A stretch of DNA of 64,000 nt from Coptis chinensis (lineage: Eukaryota; Streptophyta; Magnoliopsida; Ranunculales; Ranunculaceae). The position numbers were made by a program, and so were the translations under genes. Positions 9,888 to 22,067 of this stretch are shown in pieces; position 1 is the first letter of the stretch, and each line of letters opens with the position of its first letter. The DNA lies in the NCBI GenBank assembly GCA_015680905.1, contig CM027378.1:1798001-1862000 (forward strand), given 5' to 3'. The notes beneath the pieces were generated by a model. That model made no database searches and was not told where the DNA came from. It saw nothing but the letters and a program-made list of their open reading frames with translations.

Positions 9888-12800
9888 TTAATTGTTTGAG
9901 GTAGGGTCGACATAAGTCCCCTCACAATCTACACGCGCATAAGATGATACTGATGCACCTGAACTAAGGGAGTCAACATCTGGAAATACTTTACTACTTG
10001 TATGATCTAGCTCATCCTCATTCCGTTCTTCAAGGTAGTCTCTTTCAGGAGTCCTCAAAGCTATTGACCATTTTGGATCGAGTTGGTCAAGTACATAAAA
10101 GACTTGCTTGGCTTAAGAGGCCATCACAAAAGGGTCTTCCTTATGTCCAATTCTACTAACGTCAACAGAAGTGAAACCAAATTGTGTACTTTGAAGCCAT
10201 AATTGTTGTCAACCCAGTCACACTTAAATACTGGGACTTTGAGTACCAGATAGTCGAGCAGTCATATCTCAGTTATAACACCGTAGTAACCCATTTATGA
10301 AACAACGGGGTTCTTATCCTTGGCACTGGAAATTTGCACTGTTGTTTCCATTAAACCCACACCACTATTTTGGTTTACTAGTGAAGCTTCAAGATCCTTC
10401 ATATGAAAATGGTATCCACCAACAACATAGCCTAAACACTTTAGAACGTCTCGACGAGGTCCTTGAGCTATAACTTTTAGGGTGTTTGAAAGTTTGTTAC
10501 CGGTAACTGCTGCTTCTTCCTTAACCCAATTATCCAAGTTATCCAAGAATCTTAGTCGAATTTAGAAAAGTTGTATTAGATGTAAAATAATTTCAAATAA
10601 TCTTACCCTTTGACGAATCCAATAAATGAATGTGCGAGTGTGCTAATCTTGATACCATTTGGCTAACTTATGAGGATAAGTAAGCTTTAGGTGTTCCATA
10701 TGCTTCCTATCAAGTTAGGAAAAAAGCTTGGTCACCATTATCTATCTAGGTGAAATAAGGAAAAACAAAATTCTATACTAACGTATTCGATATAAGGCTG
10801 AACGTCATCAGTGTTTGCCAAAACACATTGATGAGCTTGCTCCCAAGTCTTCTCATAAACTTCAACAACATTCATACCACCAAGAGGCTTTCCCTTAGAA
10901 ATTGTATTTTCTTTCTCCGTATCATTCGTATCCATGTTTCTAACTGATGGGACTCCCATTGCATTCACTCCAGATAAAAGAAACTCAACAACTTCTTCAA
11001 GGATATAATTTTCAGCAATGTATCCTTCTAGACGATTTCGATTCCGCACGTAGCCCTTTAGTATTTTCATGAACCTAATATTCAAAAAGTGAGAAGAGAA
11101 AATACAAACAAACAAACAATCAAATTGATGAAGCTTTACTGAATTATTAAAATTAGTTAATTCAATTTTCTGTGTACTTGCCTCTCAAATGGATACATCC
11201 AACAAAAGAATACTGGCCCACAAAGCTCAACCTCCCTTATAAGATGAACAGATAGATGCACCATGATGTCAAAGAACGATGGTGGAAAGTACATTTCCAT
11301 TAGTCATAAAGTGAGGACCAAATTGTCTTGAATTTCCTTTAATTATGACACATCCACTACTTTAGTGCAAAGAGAGTTGAAAAAGAAACACAACTGAGTG
11401 ATGGTATACCTCACGTGCTTTGGCAACACTGATCATATTTCCACAGGAAGAAGTTGCTGCATCAACATGTGACAGTCATGAGACTTGAGACCATACACTT
11501 TTAGATCTTGCATCGACACACGGTGTCTAAAATGTGAAGAATATCCATCTGGCACTTTAAGTTCATGCAACGTGTAGCAAACTGTTACTTTCTCAACTCT
11601 AGATAACGTATGACATGTTGGTGGAAGATAAGTCCTATTTCCCCTTTTCTCTGGTGCTAGTTCCTTCCTCATGTCCATTTCTAAGAGGTCTAGGCAACTT
11701 TTGAGGTCATCTTTTGTCTTGTACTTAATGTTAAGTACTTTGCAGATGATGATATCACAAATATTTTTCTCAATATGCATGACATCCAAGTTCTGTCGCA
11801 CAAGTAAGAATTCCTAATATTCTAGCTCAAAAAATATGGATCTCTTCTTCCAATAATTACCACTTTCATTCTCATCAGAAATGCTAGGCTGCTTCTCTCG
11901 TGTTTGTGACTCTTCATTGGATGCCTTTGACTTCTTTCTTGATGTTTTTGGCTTTTGAATCACCAGCTTTGGTTTTCCCCATCTAACTTTCATCTCTTTG
12001 AGATTCTTTGAAATCACCTCTCCAGTTAACAGGTTCGGATGTGATCTTAACTCTTGCTGACCATTAAATGCCTTCCTTTGCCTTCGATAACGATGATTTT
12101 TTGGAAGGAACTTTCTATGAGACTAATATATGTTTTTATTCGAGTGTTTCAATCTTGTAGAATCAGTTTTCTCACCACATATTAGGCAACCTAGATATCC
12201 CTTGACATTACATCCTACTAAATTTCCACGAGTAGGAAAATCATTAATCGTCCACAGTAGAACAACCCTTAATGTAAAAGATTCTTGCTTGTAAGCATCA
12301 TAAACCTCCACACCAGGATTTCGAAGAGCCTGCAAATCTTCAATTAAAGGTTTAAGGTAAACATTAATATCATTACCAGGTTGTCGGGGACCTGATATCA
12401 ATATTGTCAGCATCAAATGTTTTCTCTTCATACATAACCATGGCGGAAGATTGTAAGTGATCAACATAACCGGCCAACAACTATGCTTAGAGCTGAGATT
12501 ACTATATAGATTGATCCCATCTGTCGAAAGAGCAAGTCATAGATTTCTTGGATCTTCAGCGAACTCTGGCCACCTTTTATCAACCTCTTTCCATGCTGGA
12601 GAATCTACTGGATGACGCATTTGACCATCAACTTCTACTCTTCTATCTGCATGCCATACCAAATCCTTTGATGTCTGAGTGGATTGAAACATCTTTGCAA
12701 ACCATGGGAGAGGCGGAAAGTACCTCCAAACTTTCGCAGGCGCTCTACCCTTCTTTTCCTAATATCTCGACGTTCCACAAGTTGGACAACTAGTTAAATC

Positions 12801-13501
12801 CTTGTACTCATCTCCTCTGTAAACTATGCAATCATTGGGACATGCATGTATTTTTTGAACTTCCATTCCAAACATAGACAAAATATTTCTAGCTTTGGTC
12901 ATGGATTGTGGCACTTCATTGTTATCCGACAACATTTCTCCCAACACCTTTAATAGCTTGGTAAAACTCGTGTAAAACTCATGTCTCACCACCCACTACT
13001 GGCTTTCAAGTTGAACAATTCCACAAGGGATGATAACTTTGTATAGCTTTTGCAACATTTGTACAAAGGTTTCTCAGCATATTCAAGCAATTTACAAAGC
13101 TTTTCAGGATTCCCCGTGAAACTCTCATATGCATCATTAACCATTCTAACCGTGTCCCTAAAATCACATGGGGTTTCCATATCAAAGTTTTGACATGGAG
13201 GTTCATGCGTGTTGACACTTCGGGACTTTCCACTGTGAGGCTTTTCCCCATGCCATATCCACGTTTTGTAACATTTTTCAAAACCAACATGAAACAAATG
13301 ATCCCTGATATCGTCCAAACTCTGATGCAAGTGGTTCCCACAATTAAGGCATGGGCATCTTATGAAATTAAGATTGGCTGGGCTTACATGCTTTTCAGCA
13401 CATTTTATAAAATACTTGACCCCTTCCTCGTTTTCATCAGACAGTCTATCCATACACATCCAAGGCTTATCTATACTCAATGTCAGAAATTCAATACACA
13501 A
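9888..13501 (-). pseudogene. CACTA transposase Tnp2 (TnpD-like), decayed
   Basis: Reading down from 13501: an N-terminal transposase-associated domain (SIDKPWM, RLSDENEEGVKYF, CPCLNCGN, HHW-type box HVGFEKCYKTWIWHGE), a Tnp2 segment with CPNDCIVYRGDEY and CPTCGTSRY (12992-12759), ALSTDGINLY and the NVYLKPLIEDL block (12543-12123), then QNLDVMHIEKNICD (about 11801). A C-terminal segment follows (GYVRNRNRLEGYIAENY, near 11060), and the last part (10546-9888) is DUF4216-like (KCDWVDNNYGF) ending in a TAA. This matches the domain order of plant CACTA transposases, which cut and join the element ends in the nucleus. Stops and frameshifts break it near 12990, 12780, 12540, 12120, 11810, 11430 and 10290, so no functional protein is expected. 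Confidence 0.88.
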
Positions 13502-14317
13502 GTACTACATACACATGAAAAAAAAAGGTGATTAAGCAAGATAAAATCACGCAATTCATAGATTTTGGCTCAATCTGGTGGTTGAAGCAAATACAAAAAA
13601 CATGCAATATAACCTTGTACTAATCAACCTAAGGTGCCAAAAGTGTAGCGTGGGAATGTATTTAGGCATATGAATGGGGAAATTCCAACTTTCCTTACAT
13701 GTGCCCGACCAGCCACCTAGATACTTGGTAGAATAAAATGAAATAGCTAAGTGTCGCATTAAGATTAGGGTCTTGATATCAGAAATTCCTAGCAATCATA
13801 ATTTTCAGTACCCTAACTTTGCAAAAGACACACACACACACACAATCAACAAATTGAAAGCTAGTAATCTTTTTACCATTGAGTGTTTATCTATTTGTCA
13901 GCTCAAATCACGATCAGCCAGGCGTTCCTGTCCAATATATCAATCAACAATAAGCAAATATGCAAACTAATAGTAAAACAACAGGTATAAGAGCTTCTAA
14001 AATCAGGTTATGTACAAGAACAGTCTCCATCTCTTACTCGTTCAGTAAAATACCTTAAGCCACTAACAAAAACCATAAACATGAACTGCCAGGCCACTAT
14101 ACAAGCAACTACATGCCATCACTAGGTAACTACAAGTTTTACAAGGATACTAAAAGGCAAGTATTCGGTGAGAGCTAAAACCTTTCAACAAATTCACAAA
14201 AAGAAAATTAAAAATATAAAATAAACATCAACTAAACTAGTGAAGAACAATAGTGAGGGAAATCTATTTTTTTTAAACATCTAAAGAAAAGATTAAGCAA
14301 AGTTAAACATGAACCAC
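13502..14317 (-). other. CACTA-1 leader upstream of Tnp2
   Basis: About 0.8 kb of AT-rich sequence with short spurious ORFs and a small (CA)n run near 13830. It continues at 23636 beyond retroelement B, so it is the promoter and 5' leader side of the Tnp2 gene. No clear promoter motif is claimed. Confidence 0.5.
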
Positions 14318-15881
14318 TGATAAGAGCCCAAAACTGTAGTTTTAACCCCGTTAACAATATCGCTTTTGACCAATTATGTGATTAATAAGTAAGAGTTAGT
14401 ACTGTTATCGTGTTCTTATGTATTTCAGGCATTGGAGTCGAATATGTGTAGAAATGCGTCCCTTTTGCGAGATAAAGGAGCAAGGGTTGGTTGCTAAGAA
14501 GTTCTATGATAAAAGGCCAAGAAAAAGCCTTTTTAAAGCCCGGTCAAAGCTGAAAAGTCAAAGTCAACGCGGGTAGAAACAGCGCACAAAAGTCAGCAGA
14601 ACTTCTGAAGGCCGCATCTTTGGACTCAGACCTCGGAATTGGACCTACCTTATGTCAAAACACGACCGGCTTGGAAAGAGCTTTCCAATGGTCTAAGACT
14701 TAACCCAATCAGAGGAGCAGAAGTGGACAAAAAGAGCTGTTGAAGTCATTTCCAGCTGAAAAGCCCCTTGTGGACTGAAGCAATGAGGTTCTGGGCTCAA
14801 TTTTTCGGCCCAAAATATGGCTCCTCAGCCCATGCACGAAAAAGTGGATCTAGCTTCTTCAAGAAGAGGAGACAGAAGCTTAGCTTTTAAGCAAGCTAGA
14901 ACTAGATTAGAGAATAGAGTTTTGAACTTAGTTTTTTACTTAGCAATTCATTTTCTAGTTAGTTTTGAATTAGTGAATAATCTAAATACTTAGTTTTAAT
15001 TCATTAAATTAGTTTATATAGATTAATCTAGTTAGTTGTCAATTCTATTAGTTGTTAAAACAAGTTTTGAATCTTAGAATAAAATAATTAGTTTATATAT
15101 AAATATTTAATTTCGAATTCAATCTTGCATTCATAGATTTAGTTGTTTTAAATTGATAATTAGTATTCATAATTTTAGTTCTATATTAGTTTTAATTTCA
15201 GTTGTAATCCATTTTGAATTTTAGACTATTGCTAAATTAGATTAAAAAAGTTAATTAGATATTCAATAATGACTTGTTTTGATTGTTCTTGTTTTAGAAA
15301 TGATAGTATGATGATTCGGCTAAAACCTCCATTAGAGGGGTTTGAAGAAGCCTTGATGAAAGTTGATTGTAGTTAGCATAGAAATTGTTTGTAAAAATCT
15401 ATTCTATTCAAGAAAGTAATTAGTTCACCATGAGAATGAGTTTGATTGCTTCACATGCTAGTTGTTAGTTGGTAGAGATTACCATGAACAATTAGGGATT
15501 AGAAACACCCAATTGTTTTGCAAAAGCATTTCAATTTGGATTACAACATTTCCTCGTTAGTTTATTACATCGAATCAAGGTGGAATCGCATTCCCCTAAT
15601 TCATTATCATATTGTCAATTTAGTATTTCCATATTTTGAATTATCGCATCTTGATTAGTATAATTTCCATCGTTACTCTCATTGACTTTGATAGAACTGA
15701 TAATCTTAGTTAACACGGATTCTAAAGAACTAGGAGTGGAACGAATTCTCTACTCCACTTATTGCAATAGCATCGAGAGTGTAGAACTTTGATATATAAG
15801 AATTGGAGTTAGCTTTAGTTTTACTTACCTTTGAGTTTCATCACTTATTCGTAGGTAAAACTAGCATTTTCCCTTTTATCA
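14318..15881 (+). repeat. 5' LTR of retroelement B
   Basis: Starts TGATAAGAGCCC, ends TTTTATCA, and pairs with 22068-23630. It shares most of its length with LTR A, but where A has CTATATAAAG (2223-2232) B has CTTCAAGAAGAGGAGACAG (about 14857-14875), so the TATA box is missing. Confidence 0.93.
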
Positions 15882-15883
15882 AA

Positions 15884-15896
15884 TGGCGCCACTGCC
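15884..15896 (+). other. Primer binding site of B (tRNA-Asp type)
   Basis: TGGCGCCACTGCC lies two bases after the 5' LTR. It matches the complement of the plant tRNA-Asp 3' end (TGGCGCCGTTGCC) at 11 of 13 positions. Equivalent sites are at 29410 (D), 44055-44067 (C, minus), 59458-59471 (E, minus) and 62261 (F). Use of tRNA-Asp is known for Athila elements. Confidence 0.85.
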
Positions 15897-16019
15897 ATTT
15901 TAGTTCTGTTTAGAATTGTTTTCATTAGTATTGTTAGTCTTCTCAAAGTCCCATTAAACCCACCCACCCTTGTTTGGTTCTAACGGTAATTGTTTGGTTC
16001 AGAAACTAAACAAAATTTC

Positions 16020-16150
16020 CCAGAAAAAGCCTGAGCGTGCCCTGCACCCATCCAAGGCAAAGTTTGAGCGCCCCTTGCGCGGAAGCGCCTGGAACTCGAG
16101 TTAGACAGGAGCGCGACCTGCACCCTTTCTAGGCTACTTGTAAGGACACC
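16020..16150 (+). repeat. GC-rich repeats in the leader of B
   Basis: Short repeats of the form GAGCGC..CCTGCGC / GCGCGACCTGCACCC, several copies, embedded in otherwise AT-rich sequence between the primer site and gag. The same type of repeat occurs in the leaders of C, D and F and ahead of the extra ORFs in E. Confidence 0.6.
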
Positions 16151-16401
16151 CTGGACCCTCTTCTGAACAGCCCAATTTTCACCGGTTAGTACAAACTTCC
16201 ATTTCATCAAGTTATTTAGTGTTTCTAACTTGTTAAATACACTAAGCTCGTATATAGAAGTCGCTATTCATAAGCGAAGCAAGGAGGCATTCAAGTACTT
16301 CTTTCTTCCACTCCTCGCCTCTCCTGTTAGAGGATTTATACTAGCATATAAGGGTTGTTTTGATTGCTGTCATGTTTTCTTAATATTGGACTTAGCCTTG
16401 C

Positions 16402-17155
16402 ATGAGATTAAGGTCAAGTAGAAGGAAAACGCCTAACGTAATCAAACGTCAACGTCAACAAACACGCCTATCTAGTATACCACTCACTATACCTCTAGTT
16501 AGGATACCACACACTACACCCGAAATAATGGCCGAAGAAAGAGAGACTCCTCTCTCTGACTTTTACAAAGCCTTGAGTGATAGCCCGAAATCTTGCATCG
16601 TTCTTGCAGACCCAGTGGGGGATTTTCGAATGCCCCCGAATATATTTAATTTGTTACCAGTTTTTCATGGGTTAGACCATGAAAAACCTTATCAGCATAT
16701 GCGTAGGATTGAACAAGTCCTTACCACATTCCATCATCCTACGGTTGGTGCTGAACAAATTAAACTGAGGGTGTTTCCTTTCACCCTAGCCGATAAGGCG
16801 GCTTCTTGGTTAACTGCCCAAACGCCTAATTCTGTGGACTCATGGGCTAAACTTGTTCAACTGTTTTTACCCACCTCTGAAGACAGATGAAATGCTTTCG
16901 AAGATTCATTTTTTCTGTCAGAATCCTCATGAATCCTTTTTAGAGGCCTGGAATCGTTTCACTGATCTTCTTATAGAGTGTCCACAGCATAACCTTGTGA
17001 AAGACACGTTAGTTCGTGCTTTTTTCAAGGGACTTTTACACCACCACAGAGAGATCCTTGATATAATGAATGGGGGTAGTTTCCTCAGTAAAGGAGCCTC
17101 AGAGGCTTATAAATTTTTAGAAGATCAAACAAAGCGTAATAATAACGGGGGTTAG
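16402..17155 (+). pseudogene. gag: gag (capsid region) of retroelement B, frameshifted
   Basis: Starts MRLRSSRRKTPN. It carries the plant Ty3 gag capsid signature: PPNIFNLLPVFHGLDHEKPY, LRVFPFTLADKAASWL, then ECPQHN and MNGGSFLSKGASEAYKF near the end. Compared with F (63390-63410), B lacks 11 bases at about 16866, which shifts the frame; the second part (16853-17155) is read in another frame. A further 1-base shift near 17150 separates capsid from the zinc-knuckle segment. Gag packages the element RNA into cytoplasmic particles. The start is chosen because E and F begin at the same MRLRSG motif. Confidence 0.88.
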
Positions 17156-17207
17156 CGACGATATCCCCCGCTCCGCTAGTTCTTCTTCAACAGTTAAGGC
17201 TACCAGT

Positions 17208-17543
17208 ATGTTTGAGGTTAAATCTGATCCTGAGCTTAAAACTCTAATTGAATCCCTCACTAAAAAGGTAGATGCTATTTTAGTTCAACAAAAGCCTACC
17301 CCTATCATGAATGTCAACTTTATTCCATGTAAATTCTGTTTGAGTCCTGTGCATCCCGACTCCTATTGTCCTCTCGCCTATGAACAACAACTGGACAATG
17401 CTTGTTCTATTAATAGCGAACCTAACGTACCTTGGCGACAAGACCCCAACTTTGGTTGGCAAAATAATCAACAAGTTACACCTCTAGGGTATAATAATCA
17501 AAATGTTAGGCCAGCTAACAATTACAACCAAGCTCCACCATGA
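17208..17543 (+). pseudogene. gag: Nucleocapsid segment of B gag with CCHC zinc knuckle
   Basis: Reads MFEVKSDPELKTLIESLTKK, then CKFCLSPVHPDSYC, a CX2CX4HX4C knuckle that binds nucleic acid. It is followed by an N/Q-rich tail and GACAAG repeats (about 17544-17568). It is a continuation of gag displaced by a frameshift, not a separate gene. E has the same knuckle; F has lost its last Cys. Confidence 0.82.
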
Positions 17544-17801
17544 CAAGGACAAGGACAAGGACAAGGTTAGGGTAATTATAATAATTATAATGCTAATAGA
17601 GGTATCGTTACGGTTAATCAGAACTATCACAACCCACCTGTTAATAATCAACGTGAGATAGTTCCTATCACACCACCTGTAACAACTACACATCTACAAC
17701 CGGATCGTTTCGACGCCTTTATGCAAACCCAATAATAGATTTTACAGTTCATCCAACTTTTCTTACAGCACTTAGCCCAAGAGAAAGTCTAACCAAAAGG
17801 T

Positions 17802-18766
17802 GTGTTTCCAGGTCAAGCGATACCTAATCCTAAAATGCCAAACACAGCCTTTGAAGTAAACGGTAACATTAGTAATGAAAATGGAAACGTAGGTGAGCTA
17901 AATGCCATCACCACTCTCCGTTTTGGCAAAGTGGTTGATAACGCCGTAACTATGCCTGTAGTTACCCCACCAGTAGTCCCTACACCAGATATTTTACTAG
18001 ATACCGGAGTAGTAACTGAAGATCCAACCCCTGTAGAGGTACCAGTTAAACCACAACCTAAGAAACAAAAAGCCAAGGTTAAACATCCTGTTGATCCATA
18101 TGCTAAATATATAGAGAAACCACCGTTTCCCCAGAGATTAGTTATGTTGAACAAGAATACAAATTTTAATGAGATGGTTTTTAAAAATCTAACGATAAAC
18201 CTACCTTTTCTCGAAGCGATTAAAAAGTTACCTCACCATGCTAAGTTTCTCAAAGAGTTGTGCACTACTAGGCGTAAGACAAATATTCTTAAATACGCCT
18301 TTTTAACTAAATAGTTTCCAACTTTAACCGAACATAATGGAATCGTTAAGTACGAGGACCCTGGTCATCCTACTGTACAATACACCTTAGGAGATTGCCA
18401 CACGATGACTGCGCTATTAGACCTAGGGGCGAGTGTTAACTTACTCCCTAATTATCTCTATAAACAAATAGGTCTACAAGAGACGCAACCTACTAAAATG
18501 ACGTTACAATTAGCTGATCGGTCCATTAAGTATCCTAAAGGTGTTGTCGAAAACGTGCTTGTTAAGGTTTAGGATTTCTACTATCCTACTGATTTTGTTA
18601 TCCTCGATACACAAGTTGCTAACGACTCTGTTCCGATCATTTTAGGGCGTCCTTTCTTGGCAACTGCCAATGCGCTTATAAACTGCCACAATGGTTTGAT
18701 GTCCATGTCTTTTGGGCATCTTTCTGTTGAGGTAAATGTTTTTAAAAGGAAGAAATAGTTACCAGA
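17802..18766 (+). pseudogene. Linker and aspartic protease of retroelement B
   Basis: One reading frame runs from 17802 through to 19661 with three in-frame TAG codons (18312, 18570, 18757). The protease active site reads LLDLGASVNLLP (about 18415-18450), the DLGAS form usual in Athila elements, with the second conserved part PIILGRPFLATANALI near 18640. Retroviral-type proteases cut gag and gag-pol during particle maturation. The stop at 18570 (KV-stop-DFYY) is present at the same codon in element C, while E has a sense codon (Gln) there. Confidence 0.85.
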
Positions 18767-18767
18767 T

Positions 18768-19661
18768 ATGACTATCGATGGAGAAGTTAGCATGATCGAG
18801 AGCTTAACTCAAGATTATTTCAAAACCGCGTTTCCTGATAATCAGATGCACAAATTCCTTTCCTTTGGAAGTTCCAACTTCGACGAGAACTCCTTGGAAG
18901 TTGAAGAAGATTTCTTTCGACTCTTTTGCAACTCTTCCTTGCCACCTCGCGAGTACCCCCCTGTCAACATCCATTCATCCCTTAACGTTATGACGGAAGA
19001 TGAATTTTTCACCCACTATCCTAGTGATTCTTCTAACCCACCTATTGAAGAATGTCTTGCATATCTAAAAACTTCTGATGATATAGGCCTGAGAGCTCTA
19101 GCTGAGCACTATTCACCCACCTCACATCATCCTGTCACTCATTCATCTTCCATCACCAATATTCCCCACCTTCCACCTTTTCAAAGGAACCTTGAGTTTG
19201 CACTCGACCCTCTTGCTTCTTCTGTTCTTAATGATTTTCTAAATCTTCCTAATACGAAACTAATTCCCAAGGGAAAGACACTTGACACCTTCATTTTCAG
19301 AATTGAGATAGTTCCTACCTACACCATGAATAAGTTTTATGCTAAACCCACATTCTCATTTCTTCCATTTCTCAATTCTACAATTCATCCATATCCACCA
19401 TATCTTCCACAACCATCCATTTACTCAAAATCATTCACTTTCCCACCCTTTCGTTGGAAAATCAAGAAGACTTTGCATGCTAGGCTAGATTCTAGATTCA
19501 CCAGTATTCTCTCTCATTTCATTATGCCACATCATAGGAAATCATGGTGCTTGATTTTGTTTGGATGTGTTTCCTGTGATCATTATTTATGGAACGATCC
19601 ACAACTATTTCGATTGTTGATATATGGTAAACTGTATGTTCAATATATACATATGTTTTAG
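18768..19661 (+). CDS. ORF X of retroelement B, unknown function, in place of pol
   Basis: A 297-aa open frame following the protease, starting MTIDGEVSMIESL. I do not recognise a domain. The N-terminal half is acidic and Ser/Pro-rich (FFTHYPSDSSNPPIEE). The C-terminal part is aromatic and basic (FPPFRW, then HRKSWCLILF) with no membrane segment I would trust. Element C carries the same protein on the minus strand (40560-40293 and 33516-33040, split by CACTA-2), including LAYL, DDIELR and HRKSWCLILF. E has at this place the ordinary Athila linker into RT. X may be a remnant of a different linker or a protein gained by the non-autonomous family; its open frame here is longer than anything else in B. 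Confidence 0.7.
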   Translation: MTIDGEVSMIESLTQDYFKTAFPDNQMHKFLSFGSSNFDENSLEVEEDFFRLFCNSSLPPREYPPVNIHSSLNVMTEDEFFTHYPSDSSNPPIEECLAYLKTSDDIGLRALAEHYSPTSHHPVTHSSSITNIPHLPPFQRNLEFALDPLASSVLNDFLNLPNTKLIPKGKTLDTFIFRIEIVPTYTMNKFYAKPTFSFLPFLNSTIHPYPPYLPQPSIYSKSFTFPPFRWKIKKTLHARLDSRFTSILSHFIMPHHRKSWCLILFGCVSCDHYLWNDPQLFRLLIYGKLYVQYIHMF

Positions 19662-19935
19662 ATAAAGTCTTGAGTAGCTGACTATAAAGACTCATTTTAT
19701 TCTTCGGTGTACTCCATTCCAATCTTATATTTTGGTAAGTGCACCATTCAGGTAACCGGGCCCTCCTATTGGAGTGTGTGGCTGTAAGTACTGGATCCTA
19801 AGTCCACGTCTAACATAATTCACGCTTTCCACTCTTGCATGTTTTCTCGGTTTTTGAGTCATGTTTCTCTATGGAGTGATTTATGTCATTATTTTATTGT
19901 TTTTTTTCCTTTATATTAAACCTTAACCTTATTCA

Positions 19936-19936
19936 A

Positions 19937-19993
<57 letters not shown>
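19936..19993 (+). repeat. Poly(A) tract followed by (TA)n microsatellite
   Basis: About 19 A residues and then about 20 TA units in the 3' region of B. Confidence 0.95.
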
Positions 19994-19998
<5 letters not shown>

Positions 19999-22053
19999 TC
20001 CTATAAACAGTAATCTAGCAAGTCTTGGAAATATGACTTTAGAAGACCCATATAATTTTTTGTAAAATACCACCTTAAAGGAGTATAGGCCACAAAATTT
20101 TATAAACTTCAAAAAGAGTTTTCAAATTTTGTTTGGGGGTAGCGTATTTCGGTATTTCATTTCAAATCTTTTTGCCACCCTTTGCCTGTCATGTTTACTC
20201 CAGTAGAATTTGTCTTAGTTAGTACGTAACAGTTTTATTGTGCTTCATGTTCTCATATTATCTTTATAATATTTCTGTTACAGGTACTGCCAATTTTTAC
20301 CATGTTTCTATGGTAAATTCTTTCCTTATCTCTTTACACTTTGAAGACAAAGCGTTCGATTGTTTGGGGGTGGGATAGAAATATTTGCAAAAATTAGGCA
20401 CTTTTAGGATGTAAATTACGCACTTTTATTTATAAAATATTAAAAATCATAAAAATTAGTTAGTTACATAATTTAATTGTGCTATTTAATTGTTTCATGA
20501 ACCCCCTTCTCCCTAATTGTTTGGGGGTGGTATAGAAACAAGATGTAAATGTTTAAGCACATATTAGGTTGTATATTACGTATTATTTGTCTTATAAAAA
20601 TTAGAAAATAAAAATAATAATAAAAAGTATTTATATTATACACTTAGGAATATCGATATTGTTTTATTTCTCTATGCTCTTGATAATCTAGAAGTCTCAC
20701 GTTAGCTTTTGCATTAGAATAGTTTTTAGAAACTTAGGTTAATATGTAAGTAATAATCTTTGCATCTTTCTATAAATGTATTACATGAGTATCTATGGTT
20801 GTTTGGCAGTAAGTTTATGAAATCTAGGCTAGAGTACTTATTCTACAAATCCTGTGACAATATAGCCTAAAACCTTATATGAGTGAAATATTTGAGAAAT
20901 GACACAAGGGAGAAATAAATTCCGAATAGAGAAATCACACGTCCACTTACTTGATCACTATGCCATGACCTAAGAGAGAATTTAGGCATTTTTTGGATCG
21001 ATATAGCCAGAAATTCAAAGATATGAATTATTTTCCGCTAGTCGCCCCTCTGAGCCTTTCTTTAGCCTTTCATAAACCATAATTCCTTTATAAAAAATCA
21101 ACCTACCCATTTTAGAATGAGTCTGAGAATAGGATGAGTGAAGAAAAGAGAAGAGAAAAACATGTATAAACAAAAATTAGTTAGTTGCTTCAGAAAAGAA
21201 AAAGAAAAGAAGTTTCCATCCAAAGAAAAGAAAATAAAACAAAAATAAAAATAAAAATAAAACAAAAACTCCAAAAATAGAATAAAAGGAGTCAAAAAGC
21301 CAAAATAAAAAGGCTAAGGATGGAAATAAAGTGTAGAAGCAAAAGAACAAGGTTTTCTCTAGTTACGTAATATGAAGACCCGATTATCTCAGACTTATCC
21401 TTTTTGAATATCCGTTTCCTTCCTTCTTAAACCATCTCCTAATCCCCGCAACACCTAGTAAGGACCCTAACTCAATTAGAAATAGGTTAGTGTGATAGTA
21501 AGTAGCAGATGTGTTTGATTGACTTCGGCTCCTTGTGTGTCATTGAGGTTGTAAGGTAAAGTGTGCCCACTGCACACTGGAGTAGCGAAACTTGAGCGGA
21601 AAAATCATAGTGTTTTTGTCTTGACTTTTATGTGAGGACCTACTTAAGGACGCTATTCCAAAATTTCAGAAACGGACATGTTAGTGCATTTCATAGTATT
21701 GCTCATTGTATATATGTTTATTCGTAGATGCTTGATTATTATGCATATATTAGCTTAGGTTTCGAATTGATTATTCTGTATTCATTGCTAGTGAGATGTA
21801 TAGATATCGGAGAATAAGTAAGGTAACAATAGTTTTATTTCTTAGTCATTGTAGTATAGATGAAGTTTGTGAGTACCTTCACTGGAAAACTCTCATGAGG
21901 CTATAACTCGTCCACTAGGGAATTCCTAGTGGTTTAAGGCCTTGTTGCATATGGTCAATGCAATCGCACTCGGCGAAACGAGATTAGTTAGAACTCCATT
22001 TTTAGTCACTTATTCTAATTTCTCATATTTGCTTGAGGACAAGCAAAATGCTG

Positions 22054-22067
22054 TTTGGGGGTGGTTT
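22054..22067 (+). other. Polypurine tract of B
   Basis: TTTGGGGGTGGTTT immediately before the 3' LTR: the plus-strand primer site for reverse transcription. The upstream TTGAGGACAAGCAAAATG is the box commonly seen before the PPT in Athila/Tat elements. Confidence 0.85.

Larger units (their letters stand above)
19662..22067 (+). other. Non-coding 3' region of B with repeated PPT-like blocks
   Basis: 2.4 kb without coding sequence. TTTGGGGGT-type blocks occur at 20132-20141, 20362-20373, 20519-20530 and finally as the polypurine tract at 22054-22067. Those at 20362 and 22054 follow a GA(G/A)GACAA segment. The conserved hairpin is at 21912-21932. An A tract and (TA)n run are at 19936-19993. Confidence 0.75.

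Noticed and set aside
12548-12793. 81-codon plus-strand ORF opposite Tnp2
   Set aside because: The minus strand carries recognisable Tnp2 sequence over the same bases.
13190-13531. 113-codon plus-strand ORF
   Set aside because: It is antisense to the Tnp2 N-terminal domain, which has clear cysteine motifs.
15884-15896. Possible tRNA-Asp gene fragment
   Set aside because: Only the short primer site complementary to the tRNA 3' end is present, at the fixed distance from the LTR; no cloverleaf.
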